Shown here: positions 36,483 to 45,899 of the stretch, in pieces
How the letters are laid out: each line of letters opens with the position of its first letter
How positions within the stretch are numbered: the stretch's first letter is position 1
Assembly: GCA_019454225.1 (NCBI GenBank)
Contig: CP075370.1
Coordinates: forward strand, 124,001-188,000
Direction: 5' to 3'
Length of the DNA: 64,000 bases
DNA from: Paracoccaceae bacterium
GTDB taxonomy: Bacteria > Pseudomonadota > Alphaproteobacteria > Rhodobacterales > Rhodobacteraceae
Translations under genes and position numbers: made by a program
The notes under the pieces: model-generated
Seen by the model: only the letters and a program-made list of their open reading frames with translations
What the model was told of the DNA's origin: nothing
The model's database searches: none

Positions 36483-37541
36483 TCAGGCTTTCGGAGGGGC
36501 GGTGGACTGGCGGATCACCAGTTGCGCGTCCAGCCGGATCGGCAGCGGAGCCTCGCCCCCGTCGAGCACGAAGATCACGTATTCCGCGATGGTCTTGCCC
36601 ATCTCGACCGCAGGGACATGCACGGTGGTCAGCGGCGGGTCGATATGGGACGCCAGTTCGTTGTCGTCGAAGCCCGAGACGCTGATGTCACCGGGCACCG
36701 AAAGCCCCGCCGCGCGCGCCTCGATCACAGCGCCCGAGGCGAGGTAGTCGTTCGTGCAGATGACGGCGGTGGGGCGGGAGTCTTCGTCGATGATCGCCCG
36801 CATGCCGTCGCGGCCGCAACCGATGGTCCATTGCGGGACCACCTTGAAATGCTGCGGCCTGACGGCGATGCCTTCTTCGGCCAGGGTATCGCGGATGGCG
36901 TTGATGCGCATGCGGATACGGTCGTTATGGTCATAGTTGGCGGCGATCACGCCAAAGGACCGGTGCCCCAGACCCAGCAGATACTTCACCATCTTCGACA
37001 TCTCGTCGTAATTGTCGATTCCGATGCAGTTGGTGTGGCCGAGCCCCCCGGTCGTATAGGCGATCACGTGGAAGATGCGCCGCTGTTCCAGCATCGCGAA
37101 CAGCTCGGGCGGATGATCCTCACCCATCAGGACAAGGCATTCGACGCCGTTCTGGATCATCTTCGAGACCTGAACGACGGTGCGGTCCCGGGCGGCATCC
37201 GGCCTTCCCAGAAGCAGGGTATAGCCCGCCTGCCCCAGCGATTGCTGCAAGGATTCCAGCATGGTGGCGATGGTCTGGTGCCCCAGCGTCGGGATCAGGG
37301 CGCCCACCGTCCGGGTGCGCAGGCTGGCCAGAGCCTGCGCCGCGCCATGGGGAATCCAGCCCAGTTCGGCAATCGCCTTTTCGACCCTTGCCCGGGTCTT
37401 TTCCGTCACCGCGCCGGGCGTGTTGATGACCCGCGATGCCGTGGCGGTCGAAACCCGGGCCAGCCGGGCGACATCCTCAAGCTTGACCGCCGACTGGACG
37501 GAACGACGGGAGCGCGATCGCTTCGGTCCAGGTGCGTCCAC
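36483..37541 (-). CDS. LacI-family transcriptional repressor
   Basis: The 352-residue protein has a LacI DNA-binding domain near residues 20-75 (LEDVARLARVSTATASRVIN, then hinge AAQALASLRTRTVG) and a periplasmic-binding-like effector domain with GVECLVLMGEDHP, ICTNDYLASGAVIEA and ISVSGFDDNELA. The GTG start is chosen because AAGGA lies seven bases upstream; in-frame TTG codons further upstream lack a site. Eight sequences like TGTAAGCGCTTACA, the usual LacI/GalR-type operator, flank the surrounding catabolic genes, making it the likely regulator. The effector is presumably an intermediate of the pathway. Confidence 0.92.
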   Translation of the reverse strand: MDAPGPKRSRSRRSVQSAVKLEDVARLARVSTATASRVINTPGAVTEKTRARVEKAIAELGWIPHGAAQALASLRTRTVGALIPTLGHQTIATMLESLQQSLGQAGYTLLLGRPDAARDRTVVQVSKMIQNGVECLVLMGEDHPPELFAMLEQRRIFHVIAYTTGGLGHTNCIGIDNYDEMSKMVKYLLGLGHRSFGVIAANYDHNDRIRMRINAIRDTLAEEGIAVRPQHFKVVPQWTIGCGRDGMRAIIDEDSRPTAVICTNDYLASGAVIEARAAGLSVPGDISVSGFDDNELASHIDPPLTTVHVPAVEMGKTIAEYVIFVLDGGEAPLPIRLDAQLVIRQSTAPPKA

Positions 37542-37634
37542 GGTGTCCTTGTTCAAGCACGGTCTCCACAAATCACGCGGGGCAAAGCCTAACGAATTTC
37601 GAACGATGCGGAAAGCAGGGGGCCGACGGGCGCG

Positions 37635-38297
37635 TCATCCGGCGGCCGGACGCGCGGCATTCAGGATCTTCACCGCGGCCGCCGCCGCGCCGAAGCCGTT
37701 GTCGATGTTCACCACCACCACCCCCGGCGCACAGGACGCCAGGGCCGAGGACAGCGCCGCGCGCCCGCCCTCGGCCACGCCATAGCCCACCGAGGTCGGC
37801 ACCGCGATGACCGGAGCCCGGACCAGACCGGCAAGCACGCTGAACAGTGCGCCCTCCATCCCGGCAACCGCGATTGCCACCGGGCAGGACCGTATCGCGT
37901 CAAGCCGTTCGGTCAGCCGCCAGAGGCCCGCCACCCCGACATCGGCGACAAGCAGGGCGCCCTCGCCCAGGAAGGCCAGTGACCGCACCGCCTCGCGCGC
38001 CACCCGGAGGTCGGAGGTTCCGGCCGCCACCACCGCAACCGAGGGACGGGAGGCAACGGCCGGGGGTGTGCCGATCTCGGCCGTGTGCGATTCCGGATCG
38101 AACCGGAGGTGTGTGCCGAAGCGATGCAGCGCCCCGGCCTTCGCGGGATCAAGGCGGGTGATCAGCATGCGCCCGTCGGCGTCAAGAACCGTCTCGACAA
38201 TCCGGGCGATCTGCTCTGCGGTCTTCCCTGAGGCCAGAACCACCTCGGGAACCCCGGTCCGGTCCTCGCGCCCGAAGTCGAGCCGGTGATCACTCAT
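37635..38297 (-). CDS. larB: Nickel-pincer cofactor biosynthesis protein LarB
   Basis: The 220-residue protein has the LarB order: an N-terminal stretch LDFGREDRTGVPEVVLASGKT, then a PurE-like Rossmann domain with VAVVAAGTSDLRVAREAV, ADVGVAGLWRL and MEGALFSVLAGLV. The ending is NIDNGFGAAAAAVKI. LarB carboxylates nicotinic acid adenine dinucleotide and hydrolyses it, the first step to the pyridinium-thioester nickel pincer. The start MSDHRLDFGRED is chosen over an Arg-rich extension. It diverges from the dehydratase-larA operon across 160 bp that hold an operator. Confidence 0.93.
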   Translation of the reverse strand: MSDHRLDFGREDRTGVPEVVLASGKTAEQIARIVETVLDADGRMLITRLDPAKAGALHRFGTHLRFDPESHTAEIGTPPAVASRPSVAVVAAGTSDLRVAREAVRSLAFLGEGALLVADVGVAGLWRLTERLDAIRSCPVAIAVAGMEGALFSVLAGLVRAPVIAVPTSVGYGVAEGGRAALSSALASCAPGVVVVNIDNGFGAAAAAVKILNAARPAAG

Positions 38298-38351
38298 GCC
38301 GCGTCTCCTTCTGCATCCCCGGCGCCGCGCGGGTGACCCGGCCACCGGCGG

Positions 38352-38380
38352 TTGACGCGGAAATCCGGTTCATCTGCAAT
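38352..38380 (+). promoter_or_regulatory. Candidate promoter of the dehydratase-larA operon
   Basis: TTGACG and TGCAAT are separated by 17 bp and match TTGACA/TATAAT well. The LacI-type operator O6 begins 38 bp after the -10 element, so a bound repressor would act as a roadblock. Confidence 0.5.
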
Positions 38381-38417
38381 GGACATGGTCAGGAGTTTAT
38401 CATATCGTCACCAGCGT

Positions 38418-38431
38418 TGTAAGCGCTTACG
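38418..38431. promoter_or_regulatory. LacI-type operator O6
   Basis: TGTAAGCGCTTACG is the best site in the window, 13 of 14 positions of the palindrome. It lies 27 bp before the IlvD/Edd-type dehydratase start and within the divergent region shared with larB. Confidence 0.8.
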
Positions 38432-38457
38432 TCAAGTGGCGCCACCGGGAACCAGAC

Positions 38458-40185
38458 ATGGACGATCGAAAGACAGGCATGCGCAAGGGGCTGGCCGGGT
38501 ATGGCGATGCCGGCTTTTCGCTGTTCCTGCGCAAGGCCTTCATCAAGGCCATGGGGTATTCGGACGACGCGCTTGACCGCCCGATCATCGGCATCACCAA
38601 CACGTTCTCCGGCTACAACGCATGTCACCGCAATGTGCCCGACATGATCGAGGCGCTCAAGCGCGGGGTGATGCTGGCGGGCGGCCTGCCGATCGAGTTT
38701 CCGGTGATCTCGATGCATGAGGCGTTTTCCCATCCGACCAGCATGTATCTGCGCAACCTGATGGCGATGGACGTCGAGGAAATGGTGCGCGCGCAGCCGA
38801 TGGATGCCGTGGTGCTGATCGGCGGCTGCGACAAGACGGTTCCCGCCCTTCTGATGGGTGCGGCCAGTGCGGACGTGCCCGCGATCCTGACCGTGACGGG
38901 CCCGATGATCACCGGCAGCCACAAGGGCGAGCGCCTTGGCGCCTGCACCGATTGCCGCCGCCTGTGGGGGCAGCACCGTGCGGGCACCATCGAGGCGGCC
39001 GAGATCGAGGAGATCAGCGCCAAGCTCGCGCCCGGCCCCGGCACCTGCATGGTCATGGGCACCGCCAGCACCATGGCGCTGGTGGCCGAGGCGATGGGCA
39101 TGATGCTGCCGGGGGGGGCCGCCATTCCCGCCGTCCATGCCGACCGGATGCGCCATGCCGAGGCGACCGGGGCCCGCGCGGTGGCGATGGCGGCCGAGGG
39201 GTTGCGCCCCACGCAGATCATGACGCGCGCCTCGATGCGCAACGCGCTGCGAGTGTTGCAGGCGGTGGGCGGATCGACCAACGGCGTCGTGCATCTGGCG
39301 GCCATTGCGGGACGGCTGGGGTTCGACCTCGACCTTGAGGAACTCGACAGGCTGGGGGCCGAGACGCCCGTGCTGGTGGATCTCAAGCCCTCGGGTCAGC
39401 ACTACATGGAGGATCTGTTCCGCGCCGGTGGTCTGGTCACCGTGCTGCGCGAGATCGGCGACCTGATCGACCGGCAGTGCCTGACCGTGACTGGCCGCAC
39501 CCTGGGCGAGGACATCGACGCACAGCCACCGTCGTGGCCGCAGGATGCGGTGCGCCCGATGTCGGACCCGATCCATTCGGGCGGGGGCATCCGCCTGTTG
39601 CGCGGCAACCTTGCCCCCAACGGAGCGATCATCAAGCAGGCTGCGGCCACGCCGTCGCTGCTGCGCCACACCGGGCGCGCGGTGGTGTTCACGTCGCTGG
39701 CCGACATGGCCGCGCGGCTGGACGACCCGGCGCTCGACGTGACGGCCGATGACATCCTCGTGCTGCAGAACGCCGGCCCGAAAGGTGCGCCCGGAATGCC
39801 CGAGGCGGGCTATATTCCCATTCCGAAGAAACTCGCGGTGGCCGGGGTCAGGGACATGGTGCGCATTTCCGACGCCAGGATGAGCGGCACCGCGTTTGGC
39901 GCCATCGTCCTGCATGTCTCGCCCGAGGCGGCAACAGGCGGCCCGCTGGGGCTGGTGCGCGATGGCGACATGATCGCGCTGGACGTCGGGGCGGGATCGA
40001 TCTCGCTGCTGGTCGATGACGCCGAACTGCTGGCCCGCCGGGCGGCGTGGTCGCCGCCCGCGCATGTGAACGTGGCGCGCGGCTATGCCAAGCTCTACTT
40101 CGACGAGGTGTTGCAGGCCGAGGACGGCTGCGATTTCAACTTCCTGCGCGCCAGGCCGCGGGAATCCGGCATGCGAGGAGAGTGA
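38458..40185 (+). CDS. IlvD/Edd-family sugar-acid dehydratase
   Basis: The 575-residue enzyme keeps the [2Fe-2S] ligand triad of the pentonate-dehydratase group: C56 (YNACHRNVP), C124 (GGCDKT) and C197 (GPGTCMVMG). The substrate and metal block GGSTNGVVHLAA and the C-terminal DARMSGTAFGAIVLHVSPEA are intact. Family members dehydrate L-arabinonate, D-xylonate or dihydroxy acids at C2-C3 to the 2-keto-3-deoxy acid. The surrounding TRAP, LarA and GMC genes favour a sugar acid over a branched-chain amino-acid role. It is the first gene of a long plus-strand operon. Confidence 0.93.
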   Translation: MDDRKTGMRKGLAGYGDAGFSLFLRKAFIKAMGYSDDALDRPIIGITNTFSGYNACHRNVPDMIEALKRGVMLAGGLPIEFPVISMHEAFSHPTSMYLRNLMAMDVEEMVRAQPMDAVVLIGGCDKTVPALLMGAASADVPAILTVTGPMITGSHKGERLGACTDCRRLWGQHRAGTIEAAEIEEISAKLAPGPGTCMVMGTASTMALVAEAMGMMLPGGAAIPAVHADRMRHAEATGARAVAMAAEGLRPTQIMTRASMRNALRVLQAVGGSTNGVVHLAAIAGRLGFDLDLEELDRLGAETPVLVDLKPSGQHYMEDLFRAGGLVTVLREIGDLIDRQCLTVTGRTLGEDIDAQPPSWPQDAVRPMSDPIHSGGGIRLLRGNLAPNGAIIKQAAATPSLLRHTGRAVVFTSLADMAARLDDPALDVTADDILVLQNAGPKGAPGMPEAGYIPIPKKLAVAGVRDMVRISDARMSGTAFGAIVLHVSPEAATGGPLGLVRDGDMIALDVGAGSISLLVDDAELLARRAAWSPPAHVNVARGYAKLYFDEVLQAEDGCDFNFLRARPRESGMRGE

Positions 40186-40186
40186 G

Positions 40187-41509
40187 GTGGCTTCGCCAGT
40201 ATTTCCCGCGCTGCGCTTTCCGCTTCTCGACTCCGTCGTGCTTCCGAGGGTTGCGCGCGTCAGGCTTCAGCACAAGAAGGGCAATCCTGTCGCCGATGTC
40301 GCGAAGGCCGCCAGCGCCGCGGTGCGATCCTCGGAACGCATGGCCAGGCTTGCCCCGGGCAGCAGCGTCGCGGTTGCGCTGGGCAGTCGCGGGATCTCGC
40401 ACATTGCGACGGTGGCCCGGGCCACGATCGACACGGTCAAGACCATGGGCCACGATCCCTTTGTGGTTCCTGCGATGGGCAGCCACGGCGGCGGCACCGC
40501 CGAGGGGCAGGTGGCGGTTCTGGCCAGCCTCGGGCTGACCGAGGCGGCACTTGGCGTCGAGATCCGCGCCACCATGGACGTGGTGGACTACGGGGTGACC
40601 GACGAGGGCGCGCGGTGCAAGTTCGACCGCCACGCGGCCGCCGCCGATGCCGTGATCGTCATCAACCGCGTCAAGTCGCACACCACGTTCGACCGTCCGA
40701 TCGAAAGCGGGCTGGTCAAGATGATGGCGGTCGGTCTTGGCAAGGCAGAGGGCGCGCGGTCGGTCCATCGCACCGGCCCGCGGGCGATGAATGTCACCCT
40801 GCCCGCGCTGGCGCGGATCGCGATCGAGAAGTCGCCTGTCGCCCTTGGCATCGCGCTGGTCGAGAACGCGGAAAAGGAACTCGTGGCGGTCGAGGGGGTG
40901 GACCCCGAACAGTTCTTCGCATCGGACGAAAGGCTGCTGAAGCTGGCAAAGACCTTTGTCGCGCGGCTGCCCTTCGACCATATCGACGCGCTGGCCGTGG
41001 AGCGGATCGGCAAGGAAATCTCGGGCGCGGGCATGGATCACGCCGTGACAGGGCGTGCCGACCTGCGGTCGATCCCCAACCCGCCGCCCTTCGTGTCGCG
41101 GATCGCGGTGCTTGGGCTGTCGAAGGCCACCGGAGGCAACGGGCTGGGCATCGGACTGGCCGACTTCACAACTGTCGCGGTGGCCTCGGCCATCGACCTG
41201 AGGCAGATCTACATGAACTCGCTGACCTCGACCATGGTCGAGAAATCGCGGTTTCCGATCGTGCTGGCCAACGATCTTGACGTGATGCGCGCACTCGTCT
41301 CGACGTCCTGGTCAGCCGATGATGCGTCCACGGGGCTGTGCATCATCGCATCGACGCTGCATCTGGGCGAGGTGCTTCTGTCGGCGCCATTGCTGGAAGA
41401 GGTCCGCAAGAGCGCACTCTATGTCTCCGAAGGGCCGCTGCAGGACCTGCGCTTTGACGCCGATGGAACGCTTCTGAGCCGTGTCTACGAACGCGACGAA
41501 ACCGCCTGA
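40187..41509 (+). CDS. LarA-family nickel-pincer hydroxyacid racemase/epimerase
   Basis: The 440-residue DUF2088 protein starts at GTG, one base after the dehydratase stop, with GAGGAG upstream. It keeps the LarA catalytic set. H100 (MGSHGGGT) and H165 (RVKSHTTF) match the acid/base histidines H108 and H174 of lactate racemase. K178 (GLVKMM) and H194 (SVHRTG) match the cofactor-binding K184 and nickel ligand H200. The K-H spacing of 16 is identical; the H165-K178 spacing is 13, not 10. LarA-family enzymes invert the C2 centre of 2-hydroxyacids. With sugar-acid genes around it, this one probably epimerises an aldonate at C2. The substrate is inference. Confidence 0.88.
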   Translation: MASPVFPALRFPLLDSVVLPRVARVRLQHKKGNPVADVAKAASAAVRSSERMARLAPGSSVAVALGSRGISHIATVARATIDTVKTMGHDPFVVPAMGSHGGGTAEGQVAVLASLGLTEAALGVEIRATMDVVDYGVTDEGARCKFDRHAAAADAVIVINRVKSHTTFDRPIESGLVKMMAVGLGKAEGARSVHRTGPRAMNVTLPALARIAIEKSPVALGIALVENAEKELVAVEGVDPEQFFASDERLLKLAKTFVARLPFDHIDALAVERIGKEISGAGMDHAVTGRADLRSIPNPPPFVSRIAVLGLSKATGGNGLGIGLADFTTVAVASAIDLRQIYMNSLTSTMVEKSRFPIVLANDLDVMRALVSTSWSADDASTGLCIIASTLHLGEVLLSAPLLEEVRKSALYVSEGPLQDLRFDADGTLLSRVYERDETA

Positions 41510-41520
41510 GCATTGAAGCC

Positions 41521-42636
41521 ATGATGGAAAGCAACGGAAGCTACCGGGGTGGTTCCGGCGCATTGCGTGTCGGCATCGTCGGTTGCGGGTGGGTGGCGGG
41601 CAGCCAGATGGAGCGGGGCTTTGCCCGGTTGCCCGAACGCCTGGCGGTCGTCGCCTGCTGCGACGCCGATCCCGCCCGTGCCCGGGACTTTGCCGCGCGC
41701 CACCGCATTGCGACCGTCAGCACCGATCTTGCGGCCATGCTGGCCGAGGACCTGGACGTGATCAGCATCTGCACGCCACCCTCGCTGCATCATGCGATGG
41801 TGATGGCGGGTCTCGCGGCAGGAAAGCACGTGATCTGCGAGAAGCCCTTCACCAGTTCGCTGCGCCTGATGGACGAGATCATCGGGGCGGAAGCGGCATC
41901 CGGCCGGCGTGTCATGCCGATCTTCCAGTACCGCTTTGCCGACGGGATCGCGAAGGTGCGGCACCTTCTGCGGTCGGGCCTTGGGGGCCGGGCCTATCTT
42001 TCCTCGGTCGAAACCGCCTGGCTGCGCGGGGCCGACTATTACGCCGTGCCGTGGCGTGGCCGGTTCGCCACGGAACTGGGTGGCGTGCTGCTGACGCAGG
42101 CGATCCACATCCATGACCTGTTCCTGTGGCTGATGGGTCCGGCGGCCGAGGTGAAGGGGTTCAAGGCCACCCGCGTCAACCGCATCGAGGTCGAGGATTG
42201 CGCGGTGGCAAGCCTTCGGATGGCCGACGGGTCGCTGGCATCGCTTGCTGCAACGCTGGGGTCCGCCCGGCCGGTCACCCGCATCCGGCTTTGCCTCGAG
42301 AACTTCGTGGTCGAGCGCCAGTGCTTCGATGCCGAGGCCCCGAAACCCGGGGCCGATCCCTGGACGGTAGCTGCGCGCACGCCCGACCTGCAGGCCGAGG
42401 CGGACCGCATCATGGCCGAGGCGCCCATCGGCCCGGCCGACTTTGCAGGGCAGTTCGGTGATTTCTGCGATGCGCTTGCCTCGGGCCGACCCTTTGCCGT
42501 CAGCCTTGAGGATGCGCGGCGTTCGCTGGAACTGATCACCGCCTTGTTCCATGCGGCCGAGACGGGCGAAACGGTATCGCTGCCGATCCGGTCGGATCAT
42601 GTCGGATATGATGGCTGGGCCCCCGACCATGCATGA
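41521..42636 (+). CDS. Gfo/Idh/MocA-family oxidoreductase
   Basis: This 371-residue protein has the Rossmann GCGWVAGSQ, the DV(I)SICTPPSLHH segment, and the EKPFTSSL motif. The C-terminal domain has TQAIHIHDLFLWLMG, where H and D of HxHDLF are the usual catalytic pair. It probably acts as a sugar or sugar-acid dehydrogenase. Eleven bases separate it from larA, and its stop overlaps the GMC start, so all three are one transcript. Substrate unknown. Confidence 0.9.
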   Translation: MMESNGSYRGGSGALRVGIVGCGWVAGSQMERGFARLPERLAVVACCDADPARARDFAARHRIATVSTDLAAMLAEDLDVISICTPPSLHHAMVMAGLAAGKHVICEKPFTSSLRLMDEIIGAEAASGRRVMPIFQYRFADGIAKVRHLLRSGLGGRAYLSSVETAWLRGADYYAVPWRGRFATELGGVLLTQAIHIHDLFLWLMGPAAEVKGFKATRVNRIEVEDCAVASLRMADGSLASLAATLGSARPVTRIRLCLENFVVERQCFDAEAPKPGADPWTVAARTPDLQAEADRIMAEAPIGPADFAGQFGDFCDALASGRPFAVSLEDARRSLELITALFHAAETGETVSLPIRSDHVGYDGWAPDHA

Positions 42637-44371
42637 CGCGGCACATTCCGGCACCGAACCCGCGCAGGATGTCATCATCGTGGGCGGCGGCACCGCCGGA
42701 TGCGTGCTGGCCAACCGGCTGAGCGCGAACCCCCGTATCCGCGTTCTGGTGATCGAGGCCGGGCAGGACACGCCCCCGGGCCGCGTGCCGCCACCGATCC
42801 TCGACAGTTTTGCGGGGCTTGCCTACCTGAATGCGCGGTTCCTGTGGAACGACCTGAAGGCCAGCACGGAGGTCATCCCGGCCAATCGGCCGGACCATCG
42901 CCCCCCGCTGCGGACATACGAACAGGCACGGGTGCTTGGCGGAGGGTCGTCGATCAACGGGCAGCTTGCCAACCGGGGCGCCCCGCATGACTATGACGAA
43001 TGGCACGCCCGCGGCGCCACCGGCTGGACCTGGGAAAACGTCCTGCCCTATTTCCGGAAACTGGAACGGGACGTCGATTTTGACGGCCCCCTGCATGGTC
43101 AGGACGGGCCCATCGCCATATCGCGGATCGGCGAGGATCTGTGGCCCGAACACGCCCTTGCCATGGCACGTGCTTTCGGGCGGGCGGGGTTCGCCCATGT
43201 GCCCGACCAGAACGGCGAATTCGTCGATGGCTTCTATCCGGTGGCGATCTCGAACCTCTATGACCGCCGGGTATCCACGGCCATCGGCTATCTGGGATAC
43301 CGGGTGAGGGCGCGGCCGAACCTGACCATCCTGACCGGCACGCAGGTGACACGCCTGCTGTTCGACGGGCGGCGCTGCATGGGCGTGGCGGCCGTCGGCG
43401 CGGATGGCGCCGAGCGCGTCCACAAGGGGGCCGAGGTCATCCTGTCCTGCGGGGCGCTGCAGTCGCCCGCGCATCTGTTGCGCGCAGGGATCGGCCCGGC
43501 GCAGGACCTGCGGGATCTTGGCATCGTGGTGCTGGCCGACAGGCCGGGGGTGGGTCGGCGGCTGATGGATCACCCGTCCGTGGCGGTGGCCAGCTTCATC
43601 AAGCCGAAGGCGCGCATCAACGGGCGCACGCGGCGGCACCTGATGCTGGGGTTGCGGTTTTCCTCGGGCCTGCCCGGCACGCCGCGGGGCGACATGGCAG
43701 CCTCGATCGCGTCGAAGTCGGCCTGGCACGACGTGGGCAGCCAGCTGGCCACGGTCAACATCTGGGTGAACAAGACCTATTCGGAGGCGGGCACCGTGCG
43801 GCTGCGCGATGCCGACTGGCGCAGCCAGCCGGTGATCGACTTTCAGCTGTTGTCCGACCGGCGCGATCTGGACCGGATGATGGCGGCCTATCGGCGGCTG
43901 GCGGCGATTGTCCTTGGCCCCGGGATGCAGGACGTGGTCAGCGACACCTTTCCGGCCAGCTATAGCGACAAGGTCCGGCAGGTGGGCGCGCTGAGCCTGC
44001 GCAACAAGGTGCTGACCGGGCTGCTGGCGCGGATGCTTGACGGCCCCGCCGCGCTGCGCCACCTGCTGTTCCGCCACCTGATCGTCGAAGGCGATCCCAT
44101 CGAGGTGCTGATGCAGGACGATGGCGCACTGGAGGCGTTCATCCGCCGGGCTGCCGTGGGGGTCTGGCATGCGTCATGTTCCTGCCGGATGGGAGCCGAG
44201 GATGACCCCCTGGCGGTGACCGCCCCCGATGGCCGCGTCCACGGGGTCGAGGGGTTGAGGGTCGTCGATGCCTCGGTCTTTCCGACCATTCCCAGCGGCA
44301 ACACCAACCTGCCCACCATCATGGTGGCGGAACGGATTTCCGACCTGATCCTTGCCGAACGGCAGGCATAG
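42629..44371 (+). CDS. GMC-family flavoprotein oxidoreductase (choline-dehydrogenase-like)
   Basis: This 580-residue enzyme has the FAD motif VIIVGGGTAGCVLANRL, the GMC signature GGGSSINGQLANRGAPHDYDEW, the second signature GALQSPAHLLRAGIGP, catalytic His in VWHASCSCRMG and Asn in IPSGNTNLPTIMVAE. No signal peptide is visible. It would oxidise a polyol, sugar or alcohol to the aldehyde or ketone for the next gene. The start is uncertain: MHDAAHSG is chosen because it removes a short unlike tail; upstream ATGs at 42599 and 42608 are in frame. It overlaps the preceding stop by eight bases. Confidence 0.9.
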   Translation: MHDAAHSGTEPAQDVIIVGGGTAGCVLANRLSANPRIRVLVIEAGQDTPPGRVPPPILDSFAGLAYLNARFLWNDLKASTEVIPANRPDHRPPLRTYEQARVLGGGSSINGQLANRGAPHDYDEWHARGATGWTWENVLPYFRKLERDVDFDGPLHGQDGPIAISRIGEDLWPEHALAMARAFGRAGFAHVPDQNGEFVDGFYPVAISNLYDRRVSTAIGYLGYRVRARPNLTILTGTQVTRLLFDGRRCMGVAAVGADGAERVHKGAEVILSCGALQSPAHLLRAGIGPAQDLRDLGIVVLADRPGVGRRLMDHPSVAVASFIKPKARINGRTRRHLMLGLRFSSGLPGTPRGDMAASIASKSAWHDVGSQLATVNIWVNKTYSEAGTVRLRDADWRSQPVIDFQLLSDRRDLDRMMAAYRRLAAIVLGPGMQDVVSDTFPASYSDKVRQVGALSLRNKVLTGLLARMLDGPAALRHLLFRHLIVEGDPIEVLMQDDGALEAFIRRAAVGVWHASCSCRMGAEDDPLAVTAPDGRVHGVEGLRVVDASVFPTIPSGNTNLPTIMVAERISDLILAERQA

Positions 44372-44393
44372 ACCCGGCTTGAGAGGAGCGGAC

Positions 44394-45881
44394 ATGCAGC
44401 ATTCCACCGGACCGGGGCACCTGAAACTGCCCGCGCGCCCCCGCGAATACGCGGCGCTGATCGACGGCCGCCTGATCCCCGCGCGGGACCGCGAGGTGAT
44501 CGGCCGCGAAAATCCCGCCCACCTGACCCCTGTCAGCCTGTACCCCAAGGCCACCGCGCAGGACCTGCGCGATGCGCTGTCCGCCGCGCGGCGGTCGTTC
44601 GATGCGGGCGTCTGGGCCGGGATCGCCTCTGCCGACCGCGCGCGCATCCTGCTGCGCGTGGCGGGGCTGATCGACAGGCACCGGGTGGAACTGCGCGAGA
44701 TCGAATGCCTGGAGGTCGGCAAGCCCATCGGCCTGGTGGACCGCGAGATCAATGGCACCATCGCGCATTGGGAATATGCGGCAACCATGGCGCGCCACAG
44801 CTATGGCGATGCCTATGACAGCTTCGGCAACGACGCGCTCGGGTTCGTGATGCGCTATCCGGCGGGTGTGGTCAGCATGATCACGCCCTGGAACTATCCC
44901 CTGATGATCAACAGCCAGAAACTGCCCTTCGCGCTTGCCGTCGGCTGCTCGGCGGTGGTCAAGCCGAGCGAGCTGACCTCGGGTTCTGCCCTGCGGTTGG
45001 GGGAACTGCTGCTGGAGGCGGGAATCCCCGCAGGCGTGGTCAACATCATCGCAGGCACCGGGGCGGATCTGGGCGAGGGGCTGGTGACCGCGCCCGAGGT
45101 GGACATGGTATCCTTTACCGGGTCGACCGCCGTGGGGCGCCTGATCGCGGCGCGGGCGGGCGAGCGGCTGAAGAAGGTGTCGCTGGAACTGGGGGGCAAG
45201 AGCGCGCAGATCGTCTGTGCCGATGCGGATCTGGACCTTGCGGCAGAGAAGGTGGCGCTGGGGGCCACGCGCAACGCAGGGCAGGCCTGCGTGGGCGGCA
45301 CGCGACTGGTGGTGGAACGCGGCATCGCAGAGGCGTTCTGCGCGGCGGTGCAGACGCATGTGGAACGCCTGCGCGTGGGCGACCCGCTTGACCCCGACAC
45401 GACCATGGGGCCCTTGGTCAGCGCACAGCAGAAGTCCCGCGTGACGGGCTATGTCGCGCAGGGGCAGGCGGATGGGGCGGCGTGCTGGTCGATGGAGGCC
45501 GCCCCGGCCCTGCCCGGCCATTTCGTCGCCCCCGCCATCTTTACCGGCGTGCGCCCGGACATGAGCATCGCGCAGGACGAGATCTTTGGCCCCGTTCTGT
45601 CGGTGATGACGTTCGACGACGTTTCCGAGGCCATCGGGATCGCGAACGGCACGCGCTATGGTCTGGCCGCAGGCGTCTGGACCACCGACATCCACAAGGC
45701 GCTGCAGATCGCCCGGCGGCTGGACGCGGGCAGCATCGAGGTGAACACCTATCTGGCGGGCGTGCCGGAACTGCCGATCGTCGGCCATCGCGACAGTGGC
45801 CTGGGCAGCGAAAGGGGGCGCAACGCCATTGACGAGTTCACCGAACTCAAGACCATTCAGGTTCAGCTGAAGCCGGTCTGA
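44394..45881 (+). CDS. NAD(P)-dependent aldehyde dehydrogenase
   Basis: The 495-residue enzyme holds the ALDH residues N168 (TPWNYPL), K190 (VVKPSE), E265 (LELGGKS) and the nucleophile C299 (NAGQACVGG). EIFGPVLSV and the C-terminal GSERGRNAIDEF segment are normal. A GAGAGGAG site precedes the ATG. Following the GMC gene by 22 bp, it probably completes oxidation of the aldehyde product to an acid. The exact aldehyde is unknown. Confidence 0.93.
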   Translation: MQHSTGPGHLKLPARPREYAALIDGRLIPARDREVIGRENPAHLTPVSLYPKATAQDLRDALSAARRSFDAGVWAGIASADRARILLRVAGLIDRHRVELREIECLEVGKPIGLVDREINGTIAHWEYAATMARHSYGDAYDSFGNDALGFVMRYPAGVVSMITPWNYPLMINSQKLPFALAVGCSAVVKPSELTSGSALRLGELLLEAGIPAGVVNIIAGTGADLGEGLVTAPEVDMVSFTGSTAVGRLIAARAGERLKKVSLELGGKSAQIVCADADLDLAAEKVALGATRNAGQACVGGTRLVVERGIAEAFCAAVQTHVERLRVGDPLDPDTTMGPLVSAQQKSRVTGYVAQGQADGAACWSMEAAPALPGHFVAPAIFTGVRPDMSIAQDEIFGPVLSVMTFDDVSEAIGIANGTRYGLAAGVWTTDIHKALQIARRLDAGSIEVNTYLAGVPELPIVGHRDSGLGSERGRNAIDEFTELKTIQVQLKPV

Positions 45882-45899
45882 CGCGGGGGGGATTTGCCG

